From Paraburkholderia acidicola (GTDB lineage Bacteria > Pseudomonadota > Gammaproteobacteria > Burkholderiales > Burkholderiaceae), in NCBI RefSeq assembly GCF_002362315.1, contig NZ_MTZV01000006.1, positions 2,356,001 to 2,420,000 of the forward strand: DNA of 64,000 nucleotides, written 5' to 3'. The translations under genes were made by a program, and so were the position numbers. The stretch's first letter is position 1. The number at the start of each line of letters is the position of its first letter. This document shows, piece after piece, positions 1-9,968 of the stretch. A model generated the notes under the pieces. The model saw only the letters and a list, made by a program, of their open reading frames with translations. It was not told the DNA's origin and made no database searches.

Positions 1-3000
1 CCGATGTCACCCAGATCCGGCGTTACGATGCCGACGGCCATCTGACATGGACCATCGACGGAACGGGCGGTATCGTCCGCTACGAATACGACGCGAATGG
101 CAATGTGGTCAAACGCACGGCCTACGCGAACCAGTTAGGCGCAGCCGATCTCGCTTCGTTGCAGAAATCAGGCGGTAACCCGCAACCCGTTGCGGATGCT
201 GCTCACGATCTGGTCAAGCAGACGGTCTACGATGCGCTCAATCGTGCGATCTATTCGATCGACGGCACCGGTGCCGTCGTGGAACGGCACTACGATGGCA
301 ATGGCAATGTAGTCGAGCAGATTGCGTATGCGACGACTGTCCCCACGGGGCAACCGGTCAATCAGGCCAGCATCGCGTCGCTGGTTCGTGCCGTTGCCGA
401 TTCCCAGCGCGATGCCCACGTTCGCAACACGTTCGACAGCGCCAATCGGCTCACTTTCACGGCCAACGGTGTCGGCGCCGTCACGCAGAATATCTACGAC
501 GCGAACGGTAACCTCACGCGTGCCATCGCCTACGCGACGCCGCTTGCCGGGGCCATGAACCCCGCAACCGCGCTGTCTTCGGTGCAGGCGGGCAGCGACG
601 ACCGCGTGACGACGTCCGTGTACGACGCCGCGAATCGCCAGATTTATACGGTAGACCCGTTGGGCACGGTATCGCATCAGGTGTTCGATGCAAACGGTAA
701 TGTGGCGCAGCGCGTGGTCTATGCGAACCGCCTGACTTCGGCCGGACTGGCGACGCCAGGCACGTTGTCGGCGTTGCAGGCAGCGCTCGTCCTCGATGCG
801 ACAAACGACCGCGCGACGCGATCGGTATTCGACGCGGCGAACCGGCAGATCATGAGCATCGATGCGCTCGGCAACGTGACGCAGAAGCAGTACGATGCCG
901 CGGGCAATCTGATCGTCACGCGAGCCTATGCAAGCGCGATCAGCCTGCAGGGGTTGCCACCTGTTACGCAAGCCACGGACCTCTCCGCACGGTTGAAGCC
1001 CGACGCAACTAACGACCGGGTGCAGAGCTTCGCATTCGATGCAGCCAACCGGCAGATATACAGCGTCGACTCCGCCGGGTATGTGAAAGCGACCCAGTAC
1101 GACGGTGCCGGGCGAATCGCGCAGACAACTCAATATGCAGCGGCACTGCCTGCTGCAACGACGCGCACGGATGCCACCAGCATTGCAGCCGGTCTGAAGG
1201 CCGATGCTCAGGCCGATCGCACCGATAGCTTTACGTATGACGCGGCGAGTAACCTGGTGTCGAGTACCGATGCGATGGGTGGCACCGAGCGTTATACGTA
1301 TAACGGTGTGGGCGACAAGCTGTCGTTCACCAACAAGAAGGGCGCAGTCTGGAACTACGACTACGACGCTGCTGGCCGACGTGTGCAGGAAACGGCCGCC
1401 GCTGCGGATGTGGCCGCTGTGTCCGCTGCGAACGACGGGACCCTGTCTGTCGACGAAACGCATAGCGGCGCAGTCCGGCTCGTCACGCGTACCGACTACG
1501 ACGCGCTTGGCAACGTAGTGGCGCGCACCGAAGCCTTCGGTCGACCCGAAGCGCGGGTGACACGTTTCCAGTACGACGCCGTAGGGCGGCAGATCCGGAC
1601 GATTTATCCGGCGGTTGGCGTCTATAACGCGGGTGCGGACAACCTCGTATCCAATGGCGCAACAGGTCTTGCCGCGCGGACCGAAACGGCCAATGTCTTG
1701 CCGACAAGCGACGTGCTGTACGACGTCTTCGGTGATGCGATTGCGAATCGCGACGTAAGCGGCAACGTTAGCTACAAGACCTACGACCGGTCCGGTCGCG
1801 TCAGCTACGACGTCGACGCGATGGGCTTCGTCACGAGCTACAGCAGAAATGCATTCGGCGAAGTAGTTGGGCTGATTCGCTATGCGAGCGCGACGTCGCT
1901 GAACAACGCCGGTTACGCGGCGATCTCCGGCGCTTCCGTCGCATCTGCGATCAGTGCCGCCAACGTCGATCACAGCGCGGACCGCCTGCTGACGACCTCA
2001 TACGACCAGCTCGGCCGTACCGTACAGGTGGTCGAGCCGACGGCATACACCTACGACTCGAGCGCACCGGCAGGCGCGCAGTATTTCACCGCAGGCCGGA
2101 CCACGAAAACCGAATACAACGCGTTCGGCCAGGCCGTTCGCACTTCGGTGCTGAGAAATCCGCTCACCAATACGTGGACGACCACGACGCAATACTACGA
2201 CCAGCGCGGTATGCAGACCGCGACCGTCGATGCGATGGGCTACCTGAGCACGAATGCCTGGGACGTGGCGGGCAATCTGGTTTCGCATAGCGAGTATGCA
2301 ACGGCAATCGCACCGGGCAGCTGGAGTCTGGCGAGCTATGCCACGCCGGGCGCGAGCGGCACCGATCGCACGACCCAGTACGCGTACGACCGCCTGAACC
2401 GCAAGACCAGCGAGACGCGCGTCAATGTCCAGTACAGCGACACCGCCGATGGCAACAGTGTCACCGGCAACCTGACGACCACGTATGGCTACGACGCACT
2501 GGGTAACCAGACGCGCACGACCGATTCCACTGGCGCGTCGACTTACACCTACTACGACGCACTCGGACGGATTCTGGCCGTGGCGTCGCCTTCGCGCAGC
2601 AGCACCGCGAATGGCGCCAGCCTGATACCGCTGTCGGTTTTCCGGCGCGATGCCTACGGCAATGTCGTGGCGAAGATCGACTACGCACGCGGTGCGGCCA
2701 GCGCATCGGAAGCGTCTTACGCGCCGGCCGGTGGCGACGCCGCCGATCGCATCAGCGTCACTCGCTACGATAGCCACGGCAATGCCATCCAGAGCACCGA
2801 TGCCTCCGGTGTCACGCACTATGCGTCGTTCGACGTCGCGGGGCGGCTTGTCAAACAGTGGCAGGCGGTAACGGGAAACGACGGGGTAACGCAGACGCTC
2901 TTCGAGGCGTTCCAGTATGACCAGGACGGTCGGCGTACCCATGTGCTCGATCCGGCTTCGACCGCGAGTCTGCAGGGCGGAAATATCGCGACCCTGTCGC

Positions 3001-6000
3001 AGGCCCAGGCGGGGTTGATCGACACGCGCACGGACTACGACGCTTTTGGCGATGCGGTTGCGAAGAGCATCAATGGGAATCAGGTCGAATACACCCGCTA
3101 CGATGCGGCGGGTCGCGCATGGCTGTCGAATACCGGCGACGGTGTCGACAAGGTTTCGCTGTACGACGTGCAAGGAAATGCGACTGCGACCATCCGGAGT
3201 TCGGGCTCCGGACTGAACAATGCGGACTTCCGCACTATCGGGTCCCCCGACCAGGTGGCTGGGCTTGGGGACACCCGCCGTACCGATGTCGTCTATGACG
3301 CGCTAGGGCGCGCCATCCAGCAACTGCAGCCACAACGCACCGATTCGCAAGGCGGGGTATCGGTCTTCAGCATGTCGAGCCATGCGTCGATCGTCTCGAT
3401 CGCAAGCCCCGTATTCAACGAGGGGACTCAGGTAAGCGGATGGACCGGTACGAACCAGCTTGCGCTGTCATGGACCTCGCTGGCCAGTCTCGGCTCAGGC
3501 GATATCAAGGTCCACGTCGACTACGTCACGCACGACGTCGTCTTCGACACTAGCGCGTCGGGTGACGAAGCCAGTAACCCCACGGTTCAGCCGGGTGTGC
3601 CGGCGTCGCGCGATGTGCTCTATACCGGCGAGTCTGCGGCACAGGCCGCGGCGGGCGCTACGCTCAGCTGGCAAGACCCGGTCGGACCCAATGGCGGCAT
3701 TGGCAGGGTGACCGGCGTCACGATCTACAAGAAGGATCTGCAAGGCAACTGGCAGGTCGTCCTGAGTCAGGGGGCCGGCGGCCCGAGCGATGCGATCCAG
3801 GTGGCGACGCCTAACGACCCGCAGGCGCAGGTTCAGGTCCAGGTCGCGGCAAACGGTACGAACAACTGGTTCTCGCTGTCGACGATCAACTTCGGCGATT
3901 CACTCTATGCGACCACTAGCGGGCTCACGGCGGGCGGATACCAGTACCGCGTATTGACGACGTTGCCTCGCTCCGCGACCTATGTCACCGCCACCGGATC
4001 GCTGAACGTCGGCGCACCGGCGCTTGCACCGATCAATGTGCCCATCAGCTATGGGCCGGCAGGCGCCGGCTGGCTCGCGTGGCAGTCACCCGGGTCGGCG
4101 ACCACCGAGGTATTCCGCTACCGCTTGCAGGGGACGTCGAACTGGAACACGTTACCGGTAGTCGCACGCAGCGGCGGCAACGACGGCGTCGACACATCGG
4201 TATTGCCGGGTGGCGGATACGACTACGAACTGCTGTGGACGCACAGCGGCGACAGCAGTCCGTACGCGCATGCGACCGGACAGATCGGCGTCAGCAATTC
4301 CGTGCCGGCACGCTACGTGCCGCCGGTCAACCTGCCGAACATCGCGGTGACCGAGACACGCGGTCTCGTGGGCGGAACGGTGACGGGTACCGATGCGTTT
4401 GGACTTCCGGTCTACAACACGGATGAATCCAGCCAGGTTGTCGGGGCCACGGAATCCGACACCATTCAATGGTCGTTGCCGTCCGTCGGCGTGAATGTGC
4501 AGTTCCAGTACCGGGCCGTAGGTACGACGGCATGGACGCCGTTGACCGTCTATACGTACACCAACGGTTCGGACGAGGCTTCGTCTCTGGTTGCCACACA
4601 GCGCGTGGATATCGCTCATATCGCACCGGGCAGCTACGAGTTTCAGGTTCTCGCTGTCGGAACGAACGGCGCGGCAACCGCTCAGGCTACCGGCAATCTC
4701 ACGGTCAATGCGCAGGGGGCTGGACACTACGAGACCCGCAGTGTCCAGGTTCAGGTGCCGGTCACCGTGACGCCGGACAATCCCGCGAACCACATCGTCG
4801 GCTGGACGAAGGCTACCTACAATGCGCCCGTGGTCGTCGGTTACGACGAAGGCGGCAATGCGATTCTGGGCGACCATTACCAGTGGCAAGGCAATGTGAT
4901 CGTCGGTGTTCCGTATACCGTGTCGCAGATTACCGGCTACCGGACCGAAACCTACCAGGTTCAGGTGCCCGTGCAGGGCGACCCCATCATCACGGGACAC
5001 GACGAAGCCGGTCACCCTATTTACCAGCGGGACGGGGCCGGCAACATCATGTACACGACCAAGTACGTGACGCAGGACCGCACGCGCCAGGTGCCCGTAT
5101 ATGGCAATGTCACGGTGTACCCGCCCGATCCGAACAACTATCTCGCGTCGCCCAGCAAACCGATCTACGGCGCACCCGTTGCCGTCGGTACGGACGAGAG
5201 CGGCAACCAGATTCTCGGCGATCACTACCAGTGGCAAGGCAACACGGTAGTTGCCGTGCCCTATACGGTCATGCAGACCCAGACGCAGCAACAGCAGGTC
5301 TGGGTCGCCGGCACGACACCGCCACCGACGATCAGCACGACCACGCCGCCCTATACGCCTGGCTATACGATCGCTGAAGTGCCGAAGGGGTACAGCACGA
5401 CGTCGACTACCGGCGCTAATCCACAGGCGTTGAGTCTCAGCGGTCAGGACTCGATTGCGCAGGGCATCAACGGCTCGCAGGCGTCCAATCGCCCCGCCAC
5501 CAACCGCACTGTAGACCGCTGGGGCAACGTTCTATCGACGGACGATTCTCGCGCGAACCCGTGGAGCACCGTTACCACCTACCGGTACAACGCCAGCAAT
5601 CAACTGATCGAACAGGATCTGCCCAATGGCGACGGCGTTCAGGGTGCAGGCCCGGTGCAACGCATCGCCTATGACCGGCTTGGACGGCAGGTGGCCGTGG
5701 TCGATGCGAACGGTCACGTCAATGCAAAGATCTACGATGCGGCGGGCAACGTCGCAACCGAACTGCACGCCGACGGCGGTGTGGTGCGCCACGCCTACGA
5801 CGCGTTCGGCAATCAGGTCCAGCTGACGGACGCCTTGGGCAACGCCACGAGCTATACCTACGACAAGGTCGACCGGCTGTTGTCGACGGCGCAGGGCGTC
5901 GTCGGCGTCTACACGGTGGATGGCAACAACAACCTGCAATCGCTGGGAACGAGAAACCTCACCGAAACGACCGGTTACGATCAGGCGGGCCGCAAGCTCT

Positions 6001-9000
6001 GGAGCACCAACGGCAACGGAGAAACCATCCGCTACGCGTACGACCTGCGCGGCAACATCACGATGACGACGCAGCCGCTCGGGCAGGCGACACGCGATGC
6101 ATACGACGTCGACGGACACAAGACCGCGGAAGTCGATGCCAACGGCAGCGTGGCGACCTGGCGCTACGATCATTTCGGCCAGTTGCAGGCGCATACGGAT
6201 ATCGGCGGTGCGAACTACAGCTATACGTACGACAACGCACGCCAGCTGATTGCGCAAACGAATACGCGAGGACAGAGCCTCCACTACCAGTACGACGCAG
6301 CGGGCCAGTTGATCCGCATCGACGACACTGCGCTAGGCCAGCGCACCGACTATGCGTACAACGCAGCCGGTGCTCGAGTGCGGGAGAAGACGACTCAGGG
6401 TGGTGTGGTGTATCAGGACAGCCACCTTGCGTATGACGCACTTGGACGCCTGCGCGATGTAGCCGATACACGCGTCCACCTGACGATCGACTACGACAAT
6501 GCGGGCAACCGGGTGCATGAGCATACCCATGTCCTCAACATGCAGGATGCCGCGAAGGACAGCGACCTCTGGTATGCGTATGACTCGATGAACCGTCAGA
6601 CGCTAGTAGATGGTACGAACCCGCAAGGCGGTATTGTCCAGGGGCAGGGCCATCTGATCGGCTACGACCTGAACGGCAACCGCACGAGCGACACGACGAT
6701 CGGCGCGCGCATCACGTCGAACGGTGGCGACAGCGTGATGGCCGGGTATACGATCAACGGCACCGGGGCACGGTTGCTGGACGAGTCGGGTAACCCGATC
6801 ATGAACGTGTCCACCGATTCTCAGGGGCGGCCGTACTACGGTCTGGACGAGTCCGGGCAGCCTGTCTACCTCACTGCAGTCAACGTTACGACACCGGTGA
6901 CGTACAGCGCGAGTACGGGCTCGACCACCGAGCAATATGCGTATGACGCGCTGGGTCGTATCAGACAGATCTATCGGGACGGCACGCTGGTCGACACGCG
7001 GTACTACGACGGCGCGGGCCGGATGGTGCAAAGCGGGCCGGCGGGCTTGCTGAATCAGGCCTACGTGAACCTGCTGGGTTCGGGATCGAACACGCCGGGC
7101 GTCCAGACGACGATCAACCGTTTCGACGCAGATGGACGTCTGCAGCATCAACGCGTGCTGAAGGCAGACGGTGGCGCGAAGTACGAGACTGACTACAACA
7201 GCTACGACGCAGTGGGCAACCTGCTGCAATACAAGCTGATCAACCAGGACGGCTCGTCGTATACGAATACCTACACGACGGCGCTTGCGAAGTTCGAAGG
7301 CTACAAGGAAAGCTCGATTCAGGGGACGAGTACGGTCCTGCAGTCGGGCACGACGACCGACGGCTATGACGCCAACGGCAACCTGGTCACGGTAAGCGAT
7401 TCGACGGAACCGGCGAACAGCCGACGCTTCGTGAACGATGTGTCGGGCCATGTGCTGTATCGCAACCAGGCGGGGAACACGCAGTACTTCATCTTCGCGA
7501 ACGGACAGCAGATGGGCGCGTCGGGGATGGGCATCGACACGCAGAACCCGACGACGAACGGCAAGCCGAACTTCGCCGACGTGCAGAGCTTCAACATCGG
7601 GTATCAGTCGATCGATGCGAGCTATCCAGCTGCGAGCGTGGGCAGCTACCGGGTGCTGACGGGCGACACGCTGCAGTCGATTGCGAAGAGCGCGTATGGC
7701 GATAACAAGCTGTGGTACCTGATCGCGGACGCGAATAACCTGCAGGGCGACTCGGATCTGAAGGTGGGGCAGACCATCACGATTCCGACGACGGCGGGGG
7801 GTATCCACAACGACGGCGATACGTTCAGGCCGTATGACCCGAGCAAGGCCGTCGGGGATACGACGCCGAATTTGCCGGCGCCGCCGCCGCAGGGGGGCGG
7901 AGGGTGTGGTGTGCTGGGGATGGTGATCGCCGCGGTGGTTGCGGTAGTGGCGACGGTGTTTACGGCGGGGGGGATGGCGGCGCCGGCGGGATCGCTGGCT
8001 TCGGGGGCGTTCGGCACGATCATGGCGTCGGGGGCGTCTGCGATGGTGGGGGGAGTAGCGGCGGGTGGCTTGTCGGCGACGGCGCTAGCAGAGGCCGCAG
8101 TGGGCGCGGCGGTGGGTTCGGCGGTGTCGCAGGGCGCGTCGATCGCGATGGGCATGCAGAAAGGATTCAGCTGGAACCAGGTGGGGATGTCGGCGTTGAG
8201 CGCGGGGGTCTCTGCGGGAGTGGGCGGAGAACTGGCGCCGATGCTGGGTATCGCGGGGACCAGCATTCCGGCGCTGGCGGCGCGTGCAGCGCTGGCTAGT
8301 GCGCTGACGCAGGGCACGGAGGTCGTCACGGGGCTGCAGCACAGCTTCGACTGGGGCGGGGTTGCGGCGTCAGCGGCAGGCGGGGCGGCTGGAGGATTGG
8401 CCGGGGATGGTTTGCAGGCCAGCGGGGTGTTGAACGGCGTAGGCCAGTTTGGCCGTGCGCTGGCGGTGGGGACGGTGTCGGGATTTACCGCCGGGGTGAC
8501 GACGAGTCTGTTGCAGGGAGGACGGGTGAACACGGTGCAGGTAGCCGCAGACGCGTTTGGCAATGCATTGGGTCAGGGTCTGACGGAGCCGGCGGCGGTG
8601 TTGGGGCAACAGGAGGCGCGGCTGGATCAACAGGTGGCGCAGATTGCGGAAACGGGCAGCGCGCAGACCGTCCCTGTCGGGAAAGCCGGTGGCAACGATA
8701 GCTACACCGGTGCTGTCTACGGTCAGTTAGTCGATGCATTCAGCAACAACGCGGGTCCGTCAACCGGCTATGCGTCGGGTGGCATGCTGTTCGCTGGGCC
8801 GGGAGCGCCGCCACCGATGGTCGACGGTGGGACTTTGTCGGCAATTCATATCACGCCGAACGGCTCGTGGATCGATGATGGGACAGGTTCTGCGGCAACT
8901 GGCGCTGCGTACGGCTCAGGGTACGCAGGAGCGTCGTCGGCGTGGTCGCCTGCCAGCCTGGGATATGGCGGCGACATTGACGTGAACACGGCAGCATTCC

Positions 9001-9950
9001 GTGTCGCGATGAATGACACTGGCACATCATATGGTGGTGCCGCGTTTGACGTTGAGCAGGCGCGTGCAGAACGCATCGGGGCGATGCAGGAGCAGGCCGC
9101 CAACCCAGCCAACGTACGTCCATCGCTGGGCGAACTCAACATCCTGGTGACCGGTCCGTACAGTGCACCTGAGTCCACGGCAACCAACATATCGAGCGGA
9201 TTGAGGCAAGCGGGCCAATGGCTCGATACGCCAATTAGCTGGCTGCAGCACACGGCACAGACCGCGCTGAAGGGCAATGCGATCATGGCTGAGGGGCTGG
9301 ATGCGGTTGGCCTGCACGGTCTGGCATCGGTGCAGATGGGGCTGGGAGAGGTGGTATCGTCGTCCGTGCCGACGCGGCCTTGGGAAGTGGCATTGTCGGT
9401 CGCACCGTTGGCAGGCGAAGTCGGTCCGGCAATGCGCGCCGGAGCGGCGATGTTCGGGCCGAAGTTCGCGGGGATAACGGAAGGTTTTCTGGCGAGACCC
9501 CGTATAGTGCCGAATGAGCCACGCATTGTGCCGGAGGCTGCCGCATCCCCTAAGACCATAACCCCATTAAATCCAGGGACTCGTTTCTACGTGAATGGCA
9601 ACGGTGAAATCCTTGATGCCAAGACATACGCGCGCAACTCAGGGTTCAGAAACGGAGTACGTGACCAGGCGTGGGCTAATGCAGTAGACGAAGATACGGG
9701 TCTGGTATCTGACCCATTGACGGGGAGTACCATGAACTCAGGCGAGCGTTGGGACATGGGACACCGACCCGGCATGGAATACTGGAAGGAGCGAGATAAC
9801 GCCATTAACAACTGGCTCAACAACGGTGAACACATGACGAGAAAAGAATTTCTCGATATTATGAACGACCCGTCGCGTTATCGACCAGAGTTGCCTTCGT
9901 CAAATCGGAGCCACCAGGCAGAAGATGCGAGCAATCTGTTTTGGGAATGA
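1..9950 (+). CDS. Giant YD-repeat (RHS-like) polymorphic toxin with LysM and C-terminal GH-E nuclease domain, 5' partial
   Basis: The frame is already open at the left edge (first full codon at 3, reading YD-repeat sequence), so the gene starts upstream; the GTG at 105 is only a valine inside a repeat. More than 3300 residues are visible. In order: dense YD repeats (to about 3360), fibronectin-III-like segments with almost no YD repeats (about 3360-5450), a second YD block (about 5500-7500), a LysM-like module, a proline bridge, a long Gly/Ala-rich hydrophobic stretch (about 7900-8560), and a nuclease-like C-terminus. YD-repeat proteins form a shell that encapsulates a C-terminal toxin delivered to neighbouring cells. 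The usual DPxGL junction of classical Rhs proteins is not visible here. A SUFU-type immunity gene follows after 18 bases, which supports a toxin role. The delivery route (T6SS or other) cannot be told from this window. Confidence 0.93.
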   Translation, partial: DVTQIRRYDADGHLTWTIDGTGGIVRYEYDANGNVVKRTAYANQLGAADLASLQKSGGNPQPVADAAHDLVKQTVYDALNRAIYSIDGTGAVVERHYDGNGNVVEQIAYATTVPTGQPVNQASIASLVRAVADSQRDAHVRNTFDSANRLTFTANGVGAVTQNIYDANGNLTRAIAYATPLAGAMNPATALSSVQAGSDDRVTTSVYDAANRQIYTVDPLGTVSHQVFDANGNVAQRVVYANRLTSAGLATPGTLSALQAALVLDATNDRATRSVFDAANRQIMSIDALGNVTQKQYDAAGNLIVTRAYASAISLQGLPPVTQATDLSARLKPDATNDRVQSFAFDAANRQIYSVDSAGYVKATQYDGAGRIAQTTQYAAALPAATTRTDATSIAAGLKADAQADRTDSFTYDAASNLVSSTDAMGGTERYTYNGVGDKLSFTNKKGAVWNYDYDAAGRRVQETAAAADVAAVSAANDGTLSVDETHSGAVRLVTRTDYDALGNVVARTEAFGRPEARVTRFQYDAVGRQIRTIYPAVGVYNAGADNLVSNGATGLAARTETANVLPTSDVLYDVFGDAIANRDVSGNVSYKTYDRSGRVSYDVDAMGFVTSYSRNAFGEVVGLIRYASATSLNNAGYAAISGASVASAISAANVDHSADRLLTTSYDQLGRTVQVVEPTAYTYDSSAPAGAQYFTAGRTTKTEYNAFGQAVRTSVLRNPLTNTWTTTTQYYDQRGMQTATVDAMGYLSTNAWDVAGNLVSHSEYATAIAPGSWSLASYATPGASGTDRTTQYAYDRLNRKTSETRVNVQYSDTADGNSVTGNLTTTYGYDALGNQTRTTDSTGASTYTYYDALGRILAVASPSRSSTANGASLIPLSVFRRDAYGNVVAKIDYARGAASASEASYAPAGGDAADRISVTRYDSHGNAIQSTDASGVTHYASFDVAGRLVKQWQAVTGNDGVTQTLFEAFQYDQDGRRTHVLDPASTASLQGGNIATLSQAQAGLIDTRTDYDAFGDAVAKSINGNQVEYTRYDAAGRAWLSNTGDGVDKVSLYDVQGNATATIRSSGSGLNNADFRTIGSPDQVAGLGDTRRTDVVYDALGRAIQQLQPQRTDSQGGVSVFSMSSHASIVSIASPVFNEGTQVSGWTGTNQLALSWTSLASLGSGDIKVHVDYVTHDVVFDTSASGDEASNPTVQPGVPASRDVLYTGESAAQAAAGATLSWQDPVGPNGGIGRVTGVTIYKKDLQGNWQVVLSQGAGGPSDAIQVATPNDPQAQVQVQVAANGTNNWFSLSTINFGDSLYATTSGLTAGGYQYRVLTTLPRSATYVTATGSLNVGAPALAPINVPISYGPAGAGWLAWQSPGSATTEVFRYRLQGTSNWNTLPVVARSGGNDGVDTSVLPGGGYDYELLWTHSGDSSPYAHATGQIGVSNSVPARYVPPVNLPNIAVTETRGLVGGTVTGTDAFGLPVYNTDESSQVVGATESDTIQWSLPSVGVNVQFQYRAVGTTAWTPLTVYTYTNGSDEASSLVATQRVDIAHIAPGSYEFQVLAVGTNGAATAQATGNLTVNAQGAGHYETRSVQVQVPVTVTPDNPANHIVGWTKATYNAPVVVGYDEGGNAILGDHYQWQGNVIVGVPYTVSQITGYRTETYQVQVPVQGDPIITGHDEAGHPIYQRDGAGNIMYTTKYVTQDRTRQVPVYGNVTVYPPDPNNYLASPSKPIYGAPVAVGTDESGNQILGDHYQWQGNTVVAVPYTVMQTQTQQQQVWVAGTTPPPTISTTTPPYTPGYTIAEVPKGYSTTSTTGANPQALSLSGQDSIAQGINGSQASNRPATNRTVDRWGNVLSTDDSRANPWSTVTTYRYNASNQLIEQDLPNGDGVQGAGPVQRIAYDRLGRQVAVVDANGHVNAKIYDAAGNVATELHADGGVVRHAYDAFGNQVQLTDALGNATSYTYDKVDRLLSTAQGVVGVYTVDGNNNLQSLGTRNLTETTGYDQAGRKLWSTNGNGETIRYAYDLRGNITMTTQPLGQATRDAYDVDGHKTAEVDANGSVATWRYDHFGQLQAHTDIGGANYSYTYDNARQLIAQTNTRGQSLHYQYDAAGQLIRIDDTALGQRTDYAYNAAGARVREKTTQGGVVYQDSHLAYDALGRLRDVADTRVHLTIDYDNAGNRVHEHTHVLNMQDAAKDSDLWYAYDSMNRQTLVDGTNPQGGIVQGQGHLIGYDLNGNRTSDTTIGARITSNGGDSVMAGYTINGTGARLLDESGNPIMNVSTDSQGRPYYGLDESGQPVYLTAVNVTTPVTYSASTGSTTEQYAYDALGRIRQIYRDGTLVDTRYYDGAGRMVQSGPAGLLNQAYVNLLGSGSNTPGVQTTINRFDADGRLQHQRVLKADGGAKYETDYNSYDAVGNLLQYKLINQDGSSYTNTYTTALAKFEGYKESSIQGTSTVLQSGTTTDGYDANGNLVTVSDSTEPANSRRFVNDVSGHVLYRNQAGNTQYFIFANGQQMGASGMGIDTQNPTTNGKPNFADVQSFNIGYQSIDASYPAASVGSYRVLTGDTLQSIAKSAYGDNKLWYLIADANNLQGDSDLKVGQTITIPTTAGGIHNDGDTFRPYDPSKAVGDTTPNLPAPPPQGGGGCGVLGMVIAAVVAVVATVFTAGGMAAPAGSLASGAFGTIMASGASAMVGGVAAGGLSATALAEAAVGAAVGSAVSQGASIAMGMQKGFSWNQVGMSALSAGVSAGVGGELAPMLGIAGTSIPALAARAALASALTQGTEVVTGLQHSFDWGGVAASAAGGAAGGLAGDGLQASGVLNGVGQFGRALAVGTVSGFTAGVTTSLLQGGRVNTVQVAADAFGNALGQGLTEPAAVLGQQEARLDQQVAQIAETGSAQTVPVGKAGGNDSYTGAVYGQLVDAFSNNAGPSTGYASGGMLFAGPGAPPPMVDGGTLSAIHITPNGSWIDDGTGSAATGAAYGSGYAGASSAWSPASLGYGGDIDVNTAAFRVAMNDTGTSYGGAAFDVEQARAERIGAMQEQAANPANVRPSLGELNILVTGPYSAPESTATNISSGLRQAGQWLDTPISWLQHTAQTALKGNAIMAEGLDAVGLHGLASVQMGLGEVVSSSVPTRPWEVALSVAPLAGEVGPAMRAGAAMFGPKFAGITEGFLARPRIVPNEPRIVPEAAASPKTITPLNPGTRFYVNGNGEILDAKTYARNSGFRNGVRDQAWANAVDEDTGLVSDPLTGSTMNSGERWDMGHRPGMEYWKERDNAINNWLNNGEHMTRKEFLDIMNDPSRYRPELPSSNRSHQAEDASNLFWE
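3364..5450 (+). other. Fibronectin-III-like and duplicated modules interrupting the YD-repeat shell
   Basis: Between the two YD-repeat blocks lie several beta-rich segments of FnIII character (for example those containing LSWQDP, LAWQSP and IQWSLP, each followed by a Y-x-Y/F-x-V/L strand pattern near its end). They are followed by two related copies of a roughly 65-residue unit, about 4722-4923 and 5080-5280. Each copy has Q-V-P near its start and shares the core ILGDHYQWQGN and then VPYTV. The assignment to FnIII is by eye; the internal duplication is directly visible. Confidence 0.6.
7645..7794 (+). other. LysM-like peptidoglycan-binding module inside the YD-repeat protein
   Basis: The translated segment starts YRVLTGDTLQSIAKSAYGD, continues with W-YLI-ADANNL and ends KVGQTITIPT. 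This is the LysM pattern (YxVxxGDTLxxIA at the start, LxxGQxLxIP at the end). LysM modules bind N-acetylglucosamine-containing glycans, so the module may anchor or guide the toxin at the cell wall. Its place between the shell and the hydrophobic stretch is where many classical Rhs proteins have their DPxGL junction. Confidence 0.75.
9561..9947 (+). other. C-terminal GH-E-like HNH/Endonuclease VII toxin domain
   Basis: The last ~130 residues contain WDMGH (codons 9750-9764), a downstream RKEFLDIMNDP helix and a terminal SNRSHQAED motif. This matches my recollection of the GH-E (PF14410-type) branch of the HNH/EndoVII nuclease superfamily, whose toxins end in an SH..E motif. The predicted activity is metal-dependent DNA cleavage in a target cell. 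Family assignment is by motif recognition only. Confidence 0.72.
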
Positions 9951-9968
9951 AAAGGGAAGGGCGGAAAA

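Noticed and set aside
168..1973. A 601-codon open frame antisense to the YD-repeat gene
   Set aside because: It is the mirror of repetitive high-GC coding sequence; it lacks a ribosome-binding site and any domain-like sequence.
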